A DNA stretch of 5,002 nucleotides from an uncultured Flavihumibacter sp. (GCA_946481605.1 CAMLPA010000293.1:1-5002); one strand, 5' to 3'. Counted from the first letter of the stretch, positions 1-5,002 are shown. Notes: generated from the letters alone by a model not told the origin. A program made the numbers and translations.

Positions 1-90
1 GGATAACGCTATTTGTTTCATCTGAATTTGTTTCGTTTACCAACAAACTTTGTTGTTTCTATGGAAGAGCATTATTGTGCCTGAGTATCG

Positions 91-124
91 CCTCACCCCC
101 GGCCCCTCTCCCGCGGGAGAGGGG
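91..124 (+). repeat. GC-rich palindromic repeat, copy 1
   Basis: A 12-nt tag CCTCACCCCCGG (91-102) is followed by a palindrome with 10-nt arms CCCCTCTCCC (103-112) and GGGAGAGGGG (115-124) around the dinucleotide GC. With this centre the whole 22 nt is perfectly self-complementary. Repeats of this form, pyrimidine-rich CCTCACCCC..CCCCTCTCC followed by its complement, are scattered through intergenic DNA of many bacterial phyla, and their translations give spurious LTPGPSP-type peptides. The family identification is from memory; the palindrome is visible directly. Confidence 0.85.
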
Positions 125-167
125 AGTGAAGAACATCAGCGTTTTGTTTATGCTAGACGAGTTATTA

Positions 168-318
168 GGAGGTGGTTAAAATGGGGGAAGGCTGTGCTTT
201 ATTTAGACGGTTGTGTACCTATGTGGCATACTTCTGAGTGTACTGGCTTTTATAGGCGGATGTTTAGGATAACGCTATTTGTTTCATCTGAATTTGTTTC
301 GTTTACCAACAAACTTTG
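168..318. repeat. Invariant 151-nt core of the tandem array, first full copy
   Basis: This block is identical at every base to 433-583, and its right-hand part (267-318) also matches 1-52 exactly. It runs from GGAGGTGGTTAAAATGG to ACCAACAAACTTTG. The surrounding spacers have diverged, so the core was either homogenised recently or is constrained. Inside it GGAGG precedes an ATG by 8 nt and opens an 18-codon frame (181-237). That arrangement could be chance, because genes in this window do not use strong ribosome binding sites. Confidence 0.9.
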
Positions 319-356
319 CTGTTTCCACGGAAGAACATTATTGTGCCTGAGTATTG

Positions 357-390
357 CCTCACCCCCGGCCCCTCTCCCAGGGGAGAGGGG
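357..390 (+). repeat. GC-rich palindromic repeat, copy 2
   Basis: It has the same tag (357-368) and the same 10-nt arms (369-378 and 381-390) as the first copy, but the central dinucleotide is AG. It sits at the equivalent place in the second tandem unit, in the same orientation. Unchanged arms with a changed centre fit selection on, or templated maintenance of, the hairpin. Confidence 0.85.
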
Positions 391-432
391 AGTAAGAACA
401 TCAGCGTTTTGTTTATGCTAAATGAGTTATTG

Positions 433-583
433 GGAGGTGGTTAAAATGGGGGAAGGCTGTGCTTTATTTAGACGGTTGTGTACCTATGTGGCATACTTCT
501 GAGTGTACTGGCTTTTATAGGCGGATGTTTAGGATAACGCTATTTGTTTCATCTGAATTTGTTTCGTTTACCAACAAACTTTG
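433..583. repeat. Invariant 151-nt core of the tandem array, second full copy
   Basis: It is a perfect copy of 168-318, offset by 265 bp. The small frame inside the first core recurs here at 446-502. After 583 the third spacer starts with TTG, as in copy 1, and not CTG as in copy 2, then diverges. Confidence 0.9.
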
Positions 584-640
584 TTGCACTATGGAGAACA
601 TTATTGTGCCCGAGATATTATTCAATATTACTAAACTATG

Positions 641-673
641 CCCCTCTCCCCTGGGAGAGGGGGCGGGGTGAGG
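641..673 (-). repeat. GC-rich palindromic repeat, copy 3, inverted
   Basis: The arms are 641-650 and 653-662 around CT. The tag is now on the right, as GCGGGGTGAGG (663-673), the complement of the left-hand tag of the other two copies with small changes. Read on the minus strand, the centre is AG, as in copy 2. The palindrome is therefore in opposite orientation to copies 1 and 2 and has different flanks: unrelated AT-rich sequence (615-640) to the left, and the next structured element directly to the right. Confidence 0.8.
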
Positions 674-679
674 CCGCGT

Positions 680-806
680 GAGGGATTGCAACGAAAAGCC
701 CGCAACCGCCGCCGCGGAAAAAAAGTGCTTTATTGAACGGTATTTCGTTACGCGCGGCGGGAGGACTTGCAGTGGAAAGCCCGGCCCGACGAAGGAGGGA
801 CACGCC
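680..806 (-). repeat. Structured intergenic element with paired half-sites and a stem-loop
   Basis: Two related half-sites 81 nt apart, TTGCAACGAAAAGCCCG (686-702) and TTGCAGTGGAAAGCCCG (767-783), match at 14 of 17 positions. Between them CCGCCGCG (709-716) can pair with CGCGGCGG (753-760), with a smaller AACG/CGTT pairing inside the loop. A GGGACACGCCC segment (798-808) closes the element. Elements with the AAAGCCCG and ACACGCCC boxes are familiar to me from Bacteroidota intergenic regions, though I cannot name a described family. It begins about 20 nt past the stop codon of the minus-strand gene ending at 827, so it would be in that gene's 3' untranslated region, possibly as terminator or stability element. 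Strand is assigned on that inference. Confidence 0.6.
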
Positions 807-826
807 CCAAAATGGTCATTAAAAAA

Positions 827-1681
827 TTACCTGGGTGCCTTCCATTTCCAGAGGCTTTGGGCAAAGCCCTGGAATGCCTCGTTGGTAAAGTAGAAATTGT
901 TGCGAAAACGACACATCCCCTCCAGTTGGCCGCATTGCACTAAACTTCCGATCAGGAAACTATCCACTTTACCCTTCAGCAAATCCTTGCCGTTCGTGGC
1001 AATGCGGTACATGTATCGTGCACCGTAAGGCACTGACGTGAGCAACCAAAGGTGTTGTGTGGTAGAATCGTACCAGGCATCGGTTACACGTCCTTTCAGC
1101 AACAACTGGTCCGTATATTTTGCGGTGTAATACTGACCAGGCCTGGCGGGAAGGATAAACAACCTGGTGGTATCTGTTTCTTTTGTAAAAAGATGCAATT
1201 GTCCGTTGAGGCAAATCATGGCTTCCGCATCCAGTTTCATACGTCCTTCCCTACGTTCCGGGTATTCAAAGCTAATGGTATCGGCCATTACGGTTTTTGC
1301 CCCTTCATTGGCAAGGGCAGCTTTTGAAACAACATAAATCTTTTTCCGGATGCGGCGTTGGAGGTTATCGCCCGTATCTCCGATATAGAAGTATTGGTCA
1401 TCCTGAGCAAGACATTCCCAATCTGCGTTGTAAGCGTTCTTTACCCAAACGGAACGCAGGATGGCTCCGGTGGCCGTATCTATTTTGAAAAGAAAGGGCG
1501 TATTGTCACTGTCATTGTGTGTCCAGAAACCGCCGTCCCAATACACCAGTGCCGAACTTTCCTTCAGCACATCAGGCAGTCGGTTCACAAAAGTAATCGC
1601 AGGCGGCTTAACAGGCTGGGGCTGCGCTTGAATTGAAGTAAACAACAGGCTGAATAATATGATCAGTTTGATTTTACGCAC
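827..1681 (-). CDS. Secreted beta-propeller-like protein of unknown function
   Basis: This 284-residue protein has a typical signal peptide: basic MRKIK, a hydrophobic stretch at about 6-16, and likely cleavage near IQA-Q at 19-20. There is no lipobox cysteine, so it should be periplasmic or secreted. The mature part shows recurring acidic-hydrophobic motifs leading into beta strands: ESSALVYWDGGFWTHNDSDN (41-60), DWECLAQDDQYFYIGDTGDN (87-106), DAEAMICLNGQLHLFTKE (151-168), VTDAWYDSTTQHLWLLTSV (199-217) and QLEGMCRFRNNFYFTNEA (252-269). That spacing suggests blades of a beta-propeller, as in secreted proteins where the acidic residues line a metal or ligand site. I do not recognise a specific family, and no enzyme motif is clear. 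The start is GTG (1679-1681); an in-frame TAG immediately precedes it, so it cannot start further upstream, and no early internal ATG would keep the signal peptide. It is divergent from the Spy-like gene and followed by the structured repeat element. Confidence 0.85.
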   Translation of the reverse strand: MRKIKLIILFSLLFTSIQAQPQPVKPPAITFVNRLPDVLKESSALVYWDGGFWTHNDSDNTPFLFKIDTATGAILRSVWVKNAYNADWECLAQDDQYFYIGDTGDNLQRRIRKKIYVVSKAALANEGAKTVMADTISFEYPERREGRMKLDAEAMICLNGQLHLFTKETDTTRLFILPARPGQYYTAKYTDQLLLKGRVTDAWYDSTTQHLWLLTSVPYGARYMYRIATNGKDLLKGKVDSFLIGSLVQCGQLEGMCRFRNNFYFTNEAFQGFAQSLWKWKAPR

Positions 1682-1693
1682 CTATAAATTTAC

Positions 1694-1726
1694 CAAATAG
1701 AAGTATTGTTTAAAAGTCTTTGCAAA
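1694..1726 (-). promoter_or_regulatory. Candidate Bacteroidota promoter for the propeller-like gene
   Basis: On the minus strand TTTG (1723-1726) is followed after 21 nt by TCTATTTG (1694-1701). The second box matches 5 of the 6 defined positions of the Bacteroidota -7 box TAnnTTTG, and the spacing is within the range reported for the phylum. Transcription would begin only a few bases before the GTG start, giving a very short leader. The TTTG is half of the palindrome TTTGCAAA (1719-1726). This is a motif reading only. Confidence 0.4.
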
Positions 1727-1757
1727 TCGTTAACATGAAAAAACTGGTACCGCTTTA

Positions 1758-1765
1758 AACCTTTG
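1758..1765 (+). promoter_or_regulatory. Possible -7 box for the Spy-like gene
   Basis: AACCTTTG differs from the Bacteroidota -7 consensus TAnnTTTG only at the first base and lies in the context AACCTTTGCC, like the efp box (TACCTTTGCC). It would give a leader of roughly 25 nt. No TTTG lies at the expected upstream distance, the nearest being 35 nt away at 1719-1722, so support is weak. Confidence 0.3.
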
Positions 1766-1794
1766 CCTCCTCCACTCTTCTATCCTTTTATAAA

Positions 1795-2244
1795 ATGAAT
1801 ACAATGAAAAAAATATGCTTCCTCGCGGCGTTTGTTATTGCCGCTGCTTTTAGCGCCAATGCGCAAACCGATTCTGTAAAAATCACGAAACGTGCCGAAG
1901 TAAAAAAAGAATGGAAAAAGGAGCATGGCGATAAGATGAAGGCGAAGAAAATGGACCTGAAAGAAGAACTCGGCCTTACAGATGCACAGGGACAGGAAGT
2001 GAAAAAGATGAACGAAGAATATGGGGAAAAGATGAAAGCTGTACGTCAGAACACGAGCCTGAGCGAAGAACAGAAAAAAGAGCAGCTTAAAAGCATGAAC
2101 GCAGAGCGCAATGCAAAATTGAAAACCATTGTAGGCCCTGAGAAATACGCGGAGATGGAGCAGAAGCGGAAAGCGATGCGTGAAAAAGCCGGGGAGCGCA
2201 TGAAGGAGCGGAAAGGCAAAAGGGCGACCGGCGCCGGAAAATAG
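1795..2244 (+). CDS. Small exported Spy/CpxP-like LTxxQ protein
   Basis: This 149-residue protein starts with a clear signal peptide: MNTMKK, then an Ala/Phe-rich hydrophobic core, with likely cleavage after SANA at residue 23. The mature part is almost entirely predicted helix, extremely rich in Lys, Glu and Met and lacking cysteine. It contains LGLTDAQ (59-65) followed by a long charged helix and SLSEEQ (about 88-93), which matches the LTxxQ theme of Spy/CpxP-family periplasmic proteins. Family members studied in proteobacteria are envelope-stress chaperones or stress-sensor regulators; whether that applies here is inference. The C-terminus (about 125-149) is very basic, ending RKGKRATGAGK. 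ATG at 1795 is used here; a second ATG at 1804 would give the equally plausible MKKICF start. No strong ribosome binding site is seen. It stands alone, divergent from its left neighbour and convergent with accC. Confidence 0.85.
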   Translation: MNTMKKICFLAAFVIAAAFSANAQTDSVKITKRAEVKKEWKKEHGDKMKAKKMDLKEELGLTDAQGQEVKKMNEEYGEKMKAVRQNTSLSEEQKKEQLKSMNAERNAKLKTIVGPEKYAEMEQKRKAMREKAGERMKERKGKRATGAGK

Positions 2245-2268
2245 ACTGGGTTTGTTTCGTCATAGCAA

Positions 2269-2295
2269 AAGCCCCGCCATTCGTTGGCGGGGCTT
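2269..2295. terminator. Bidirectional intrinsic terminator between the Spy-like gene and accC
   Basis: GCCCCGCCA (2271-2279) pairs perfectly with TGGCGGGGC (2285-2293) across a 5-nt loop, extended by AA/TT at the base. On the minus strand the stem is followed by TTTTGC, and on the plus strand by TTGTTGT. It lies between convergent stop codons at 2244 and 2302, so it probably ends both transcripts, with the better U-tract on the accC side. Confidence 0.85.
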
Positions 2296-2301
2296 GTTGT
2301 A

Positions 2302-3639
2302 TTAAACCAGTTTGAATGTTTCGAGGAACTTGGTGTTGAAGTTACCTTTCCGGAAATCTTCGTTCTGCATCAGTTGCAGGTGGAAGGGAATGGTTGTCTT
2401 CACGCCTTCGATCACATATTCGCTGAGTGCACGGTACATGGTGTTGATGGCCTCATCGCGGGTACGTGCCACGGTGATCAGTTTCCCGATCATGGAATCG
2501 TAATACGGCGGGATCACGTAACCTGCGTACACGTGGGAATCAACACGCACACCGTGTCCTCCGGGTGTGTGCAATACAGTGATTTTTCCTGGTGATGGGC
2601 GGAAATCGTTGTATGGATCTTCGGCATTGATGCGGCATTCGATGGCGTGCATCTGCGGCTCGTAGTTTTGTCCTGATATCTTCTCTCCCATCGCGATTTT
2701 GATCTGTTCTTTGATGAGGTCGAAGTTGATCACTTCTTCCGTAACGCAGTGTTCAACCTGGATACGGGTATTCATTTCCATGAAGTAGAAGTTGCGGTGC
2801 TTGTCTACGAGGAACTCGATGGTGCCCACGCCTTCGTAGTTGATGGCCGAGGCAGCTTTGATGGCGGCATCTCCCATTTTCTGACGCAGTTCGGGCGTCA
2901 TAAAAGGCGAAGGGGATTCTTCCACGAGTTTCTGGTGACGGCGCTGGATGGAGCAGTCGCGTTCGCTGAGGTGGCACACGGTACCGTAGCGATCACCTGC
3001 CACCTGGATCTCAATGTGGCGGGGTTCTTCCACGAATTTTTCCATGTACACGCCATCGTTTTTGAAGGCGGCGGCGGCTTCTGTTTTGGCGGTGGTGTAG
3101 GCACGTTCCATTTCGCTTTCCTGCCATACCACGCGCATGCCCTTTCCTCCGCCACCTGCGGTAGCTTTGAGGATAACGGGATAGCCCATTTCATTGCCGA
3201 GTTTAACGGCTTCTTCCAGGCTCCCCAGCAAGCCTTCGCTTCCGGGGATAACGGGCACACCGGCTTTGATCATAGTTTCCTTGGCGGTGATTTTATCACC
3301 CATGGAATTGATCTGGGAAGGTGTTGGTCCAATGAATTTGATGTTGTGTTCGCCGCATATTTCCGCAAAGCGGGCGTTTTCGGCGAGGAAACCATATCCG
3401 GGGTGCACCGCGTCGGCATTGGTGATTTCGGCGGCGGCCATGATATGGGGAATATTGAGGTAGGAATCTGCGCTTTGCGGTCGGCCGATACACACGGCTT
3501 CGTCCGCGAACTTCACGTGTAAACTGTCTTTATCGGCAGTAGAGTAAACCGCGACCGTTTTGATGCCCATTTCCCGGCAGGTCCTTATCACACGAAGAGC
3601 AATCTCACCGCGGTTCGCAATCAGTACTTTCTTAAACAT
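2302..3639 (-). CDS. accC: Biotin carboxylase subunit of acetyl-CoA carboxylase
   Basis: The 445-residue product, close to the ~449 of E. coli AccC, carboxylates biotin on the carrier protein using ATP and bicarbonate, the first half-reaction of acetyl-CoA carboxylase in the cytoplasm. The N-terminal domain starts [19 protein letters not shown] (2-20). The ATP-grasp domain has MGDK (113-116), the glycine-rich loop GGGGKGM (162-168), EKF (200-202), HIEIQV (208-213), and RRHQK (233-237). The active-site segment [10 protein letters not shown] (288-297) keeps Glu288, Arg292, Val295 and Glu296, and Arg336 lies in ECRINAED. The C-terminal domain is complete through residue 445. ATG at 3637-3639 is 18 nt past the accB stop, so the pair is an operon. 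The single-domain length and adjacent accB argue against a pyruvate carboxylase subunit, although that cannot be fully excluded from sequence alone. Confidence 0.97.
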   Translation of the reverse strand: MFKKVLIANRGEIALRVIRTCREMGIKTVAVYSTADKDSLHVKFADEAVCIGRPQSADSYLNIPHIMAAAEITNADAVHPGYGFLAENARFAEICGEHNIKFIGPTPSQINSMGDKITAKETMIKAGVPVIPGSEGLLGSLEEAVKLGNEMGYPVILKATAGGGGKGMRVVWQESEMERAYTTAKTEAAAAFKNDGVYMEKFVEEPRHIEIQVAGDRYGTVCHLSERDCSIQRRHQKLVEESPSPFMTPELRQKMGDAAIKAASAINYEGVGTIEFLVDKHRNFYFMEMNTRIQVEHCVTEEVINFDLIKEQIKIAMGEKISGQNYEPQMHAIECRINAEDPYNDFRPSPGKITVLHTPGGHGVRVDSHVYAGYVIPPYYDSMIGKLITVARTRDEAINTMYRALSEYVIEGVKTTIPFHLQLMQNEDFRKGNFNTKFLETFKLV

Positions 3640-3657
3640 AGTAATTGAATGTTGAGG

Positions 3658-4149
3658 TTAGGCTGGTTCAACCAGGAACAGGGGCTGGTCGTATTCTACG
3701 GGGGAAGCGTCGTCCACCAGTATTTTTACGATACGGCCTTTCACTTCGCTTTCAATTTCGTTAAAAAGCTTCATGGCTTCGATGATGCACACCACTTTAC
3801 CGGCTGCTACTTCGTCGCCAACCTGAACGAAGGAGGGTTTATCGGGTGATGGGCTGCGGTAGAAAGTACCGATCATCGGGCTCTTGATGGTGAGCAGGTT
3901 GTCAGCCTTGGGTTCTGCCGCAACAGGCGCAGCGGGGGCGCCGGCCTGTGGCGCAGGTGCGGCAGGGGCCGGAGCGGGAGCCTGGGCAACAGGTGCGGCG
4001 TACATGGCTTGCGGCGCAGCAATCATCTGTTGAACGGGTTCTTCTTTCTGTTTGATGGTTATTTTGAATTCCTGCTCTTCGATGGTCAGTTCACCGATGT
4101 TGGACTTGTTGACAATTTTGATCAACTCCTGAATTTGTTTAAAATCCAT
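3658..4149 (-). CDS. accB: Biotin carboxyl carrier protein of acetyl-CoA carboxylase
   Basis: The 163-residue product carries the biotin that shuttles carboxyl groups from AccC to the carboxyltransferase. From the start used here, an N-terminal helical segment [20 protein letters not shown] (1-20) leads to an Ala/Pro-rich flexible linker (about 44-82). The biotinyl domain follows (about 85-163). It has the thumb region [14 protein letters not shown] (90-103), typical of acetyl-CoA carboxylase carriers, and the biotin site EAMK (124-127), with Lys127 modified by the biotin ligase. The longest open frame would begin nine bases upstream at TTG (4156-4158); I prefer ATG at 4147-4149 because [10 protein letters not shown] is the normal beginning of this family and TTG is a rare start. 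It is the first gene of the accB-accC pair and is separated from efp by that gene's terminator and a candidate promoter. Confidence 0.96.
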   Translation of the reverse strand: MDFKQIQELIKIVNKSNIGELTIEEQEFKITIKQKEEPVQQMIAAPQAMYAAPVAQAPAPAPAAPAPQAGAPAAPVAAEPKADNLLTIKSPMIGTFYRSPSPDKPSFVQVGDEVAAGKVVCIIEAMKLFNEIESEVKGRIVKILVDDASPVEYDQPLFLVEPA

Positions 4150-4191
4150 GGGGTTCAATTTAGGTTGTTTGATTGAAAATATAACGGGCGG

Positions 4192-4225
4192 CTAAATTAG
4201 GGAAAACACCATTCAAAACGTCAAA
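4192..4225 (-). promoter_or_regulatory. Candidate promoter for accB-accC
   Basis: On the minus strand TTTG (4222-4225) is followed after 22 nt by TAATTTAG (4192-4199), which matches TAnnTTTG except for one base. The predicted leader is about 35 nt. A second possible -7 box, TATATTTT, lies nearer the gene but has no TTTG upstream at the right distance. The region between the efp terminator and accB holds no gene, so a promoter is expected here. Confidence 0.4.
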
Positions 4226-4274
4226 ACCAGTTGAAAATGGTCATTTTTTTGCTAGAATCGGGGGAAAACCGGTT

Positions 4275-4311
4275 AAAAAACCGACGGCGTCGCTTGGAGC
4301 GACGCCGTCGG
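4275..4311 (-). terminator. Intrinsic terminator of efp
   Basis: A perfect 13-bp stem, CCGACGGCGTCGC (4281-4293) with GCGACGCCGTCGG (4299-4311) around the loop TTGGA, starts 7 nt after the efp stop codon. On the minus strand it is followed directly by six T residues (4275-4280). This is a textbook rho-independent terminator and implies that efp is not normally co-transcribed with accB-accC. Confidence 0.93.
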
Positions 4312-4318
4312 TGAAGTA

Positions 4319-4885
4319 CTATTCTTTCACGCGTTCTACGTATTCACCGGTTTTGGTGTTTACGCGGATGAGTTCGCCTTCGTTCACGAACAGGGGCACC
4401 ATAACGGTAGCGCCGGTTTCAACGGTGGCTGGTTTGAGGGTGCGGGTTGCGGTATCACCTTTCATTCCGGGTTCGGAGTAGGTGACCAGCAGCACAATTT
4501 TATCGGGGAGCTCCACACTCATGGGGAGGTCGGTATCGGTATTGATCATCACGAATACTTCCTGTCCGTCTTTCAGGAACTGGGGGGCGTCCACCATGTC
4601 TTCGTTCAGAACGATCTGTTCGAAGGTTTCGTTGTCCATGAAGTTGTAGCCGGAATCATCTTTATAGAGGAACTGGTAGTTTTTTTTCTCCACGCGTACG
4701 GGGAAGATGGTATCACCGCTGTTCCAGGTATGTTCGATGGTGCGGGCGTTGTCTACCCCTTTCAGTTTTGCCCAAACTTTAGCGGCGGCACGGGCAGTTT
4801 TGTTCTGACCGAATTCCACCACTGAATACAGGTTATTGTCCAGTTTCAGGATCATTCCCCTGCTGATGTCTGCTGTAGTTGCCAT
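4319..4885 (-). CDS. efp: Elongation factor P with an arginine-tipped, EfpL-like loop
   Basis: EF-P binds the ribosome between the P and E sites and relieves stalling at consecutive prolines. The product has 188 residues, the same as E. coli EF-P. It has an N-terminal KOW-like domain (about 1-62), a middle OB domain (about 66-128; NFMDNETFEQI at 81-91) and a C-terminal OB domain. The last contains SEPGMKGDTA (137-146) and the family signature from KPATVETG (151-158) through VPLFVNEGE (163-171). Aligned without gaps from Tyr20 to Lys40-Leu41, the tip of the N-terminal loop reads NKTARAAAK. Arg32 (codon CGT, 4790-4792) thus falls where E. coli EF-P has the beta-lysylated Lys34, and the usual PGKG is absent. 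The TARxAA motif recalls the EfpL/YeiP loop, but the C-terminal domain is ordinary EF-P. Start is ATG at 4883-4885. Assignment as EF-P is firm; the modification state of the loop is open. Confidence 0.96.
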   Translation of the reverse strand: MATTADISRGMILKLDNNLYSVVEFGQNKTARAAAKVWAKLKGVDNARTIEHTWNSGDTIFPVRVEKKNYQFLYKDDSGYNFMDNETFEQIVLNEDMVDAPQFLKDGQEVFVMINTDTDLPMSVELPDKIVLLVTYSEPGMKGDTATRTLKPATVETGATVMVPLFVNEGELIRVNTKTGEYVERVKE

Positions 4886-4907
4886 ATAGTGAAAAATGAT
4901 TTGGGGG

Positions 4908-4915
4908 CAAAGGTA
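4908..4915 (-). promoter_or_regulatory. Perfect Bacteroidota -7 box upstream of efp
   Basis: The minus strand reads TACCTTTG, an exact match to TAnnTTTG, 22 nt upstream of the efp start, which predicts a leader of about 16 nt. No TTTG is seen at the usual -33 position, so the match rests on the -7 box alone. A nearby 5-bp inverted repeat CAGGT/ACCTG (4960-4974) is too short to call. Confidence 0.55.
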
Positions 4916-5002
4916 AGGGTTTTAGTTCCTTCCCCATGCCCCCGGGCAATTCAATTTTTCAGGTGTAAAACCTGTTTATTTTGATTTGATGATGATGACG
5001 CC

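Larger units (their letters stand above)
1..673. repeat. Tandem array of ~266-bp units, two full copies plus a partial third
   Basis: The unit beginning GGATAACGCTATTTG recurs at 1, 267 and 532, giving copies of 266 bp, 265 bp and a partial third. Copies 1 and 2 differ by about 10 substitutions and one 1-nt indel, roughly 96% identity. All differences lie between unit positions 53 and 167. The third copy follows the others to about 614, then 26 nt of unrelated AT-rich sequence leads into a palindrome. The window starts at a unit boundary, so the array may extend further left. Open frames across it merely repeat the same peptide in different frames, and the period is not a constant multiple of three, so I read the array as non-coding. 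No transposase or CRISPR-like spacing is visible. Its function is unknown. Confidence 0.93.

Noticed and set aside
50..421. Open frame of 123 codons across the repeat array
   Set aside because: It runs through the tandem repeat and the palindromes, and its LTPGPSP-like segment is the usual translation artefact of that palindrome. The repeated peptide falls in different frames in successive units.
459..671. Open frame of 70 codons in the second and third repeat units
   Set aside because: It repeats part of the peptide in the preceding frame and ends in the third palindrome. There is no independent support for coding.
1..673. Possible CRISPR array
   Set aside because: The repeat unit is about 266 bp with 151-nt identical blocks and related, not unique, spacers. 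There are no cas genes in the window.
678..893. Open frame of 71 codons across the structured element into the propeller-like gene
   Set aside because: It overlaps the stem-loop element and the 3' end of a better-supported gene on the other strand, and shows no protein motif.
2749..3522. Long plus-strand frame of 257 codons antisense to accC
   Set aside because: accC is unmistakable on the other strand. The frame's odd His/Phe/Gly-rich composition is typical of an antisense shadow of a high-GC-third-position gene.
4319..4885. Annotation of the EF-P gene as EfpL/YeiP because of its TAR loop
   Set aside because: The middle and C-terminal domains, including SEPGMKGDTA and the KPATVETG signature region, follow canonical EF-P, and the loop has the same length as E. 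coli EF-P. Only the loop motif is EfpL-like.
4960..4974. Small inverted repeat CAGGT/ACCTG upstream of efp
   Set aside because: A 5-bp stem with a 5-nt loop is expected by chance and lacks a proper U-tract on the minus strand. It is too weak for a terminator or operator call.
4976..5002. Possible C-terminal tail of another minus-strand gene ending in TAA at 4976-4978
   Set aside because: Only eight codons (GVIIIKSK) are inside the window and the other two frames are equally open. This is not enough to call a gene.

Overview
The window looks like chromosomal DNA from a Bacteroidota bacterium, most likely a Chitinophagaceae or Chitinophaga-like member. Four things suggest this: promoter-like boxes of the Bacteroidota type (TAnnTTTG, with a perfect TACCTTTG before efp), almost no Shine-Dalgarno sequences before the genes, adjacent accB-accC and efp genes whose products resemble that phylum, and secreted proteins ending their signal peptides in A-Q. 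The assignment comes from reading the sequence, not from a database search.

Left region (1-826): no credible protein gene. Positions 1-673 hold a tandem array with a period of 265-266 bp. A perfectly conserved core of 151 nt alternates with more variable spacers. Each spacer carries a GC-rich palindrome of a family I recognise from many bacterial genomes, and the third palindrome lies in the opposite orientation. Next to the array, at about 680-806, is a second repeat-like structured element: two related half-sites flanking a stem-loop. It begins about 20 nt beyond the stop codon of the minus-strand gene that follows.

Middle region (827-2301): a secreted, probably beta-propeller protein of unknown function (minus strand, GTG start) is divergent from a small, lysine-rich, exported Spy/CpxP-like LTxxQ protein (plus strand). 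They share a 113-bp intergenic region with candidate promoters facing both ways. The Spy-like gene converges on accC, and one strong hairpin between them can serve as terminator on both strands.

Right region (2302-5002): three minus-strand housekeeping genes, in transcription order efp, accB, accC. efp has a perfect -7 box and its own strong intrinsic terminator, so it is probably transcribed separately. accB and accC are 18 nt apart and form an operon encoding the biotin carrier and biotin carboxylase of acetyl-CoA carboxylase, which supplies malonyl-CoA for fatty-acid synthesis. The accB start is best placed at an ATG three codons inside the longest frame, which opens with TTG.

The points most worth following up are the EF-P loop, which has arginine where the usual modified lysine sits and resembles the EfpL/YeiP loop, and the composite repeat landscape at the left end. 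I found no convincing new multi-gene system.
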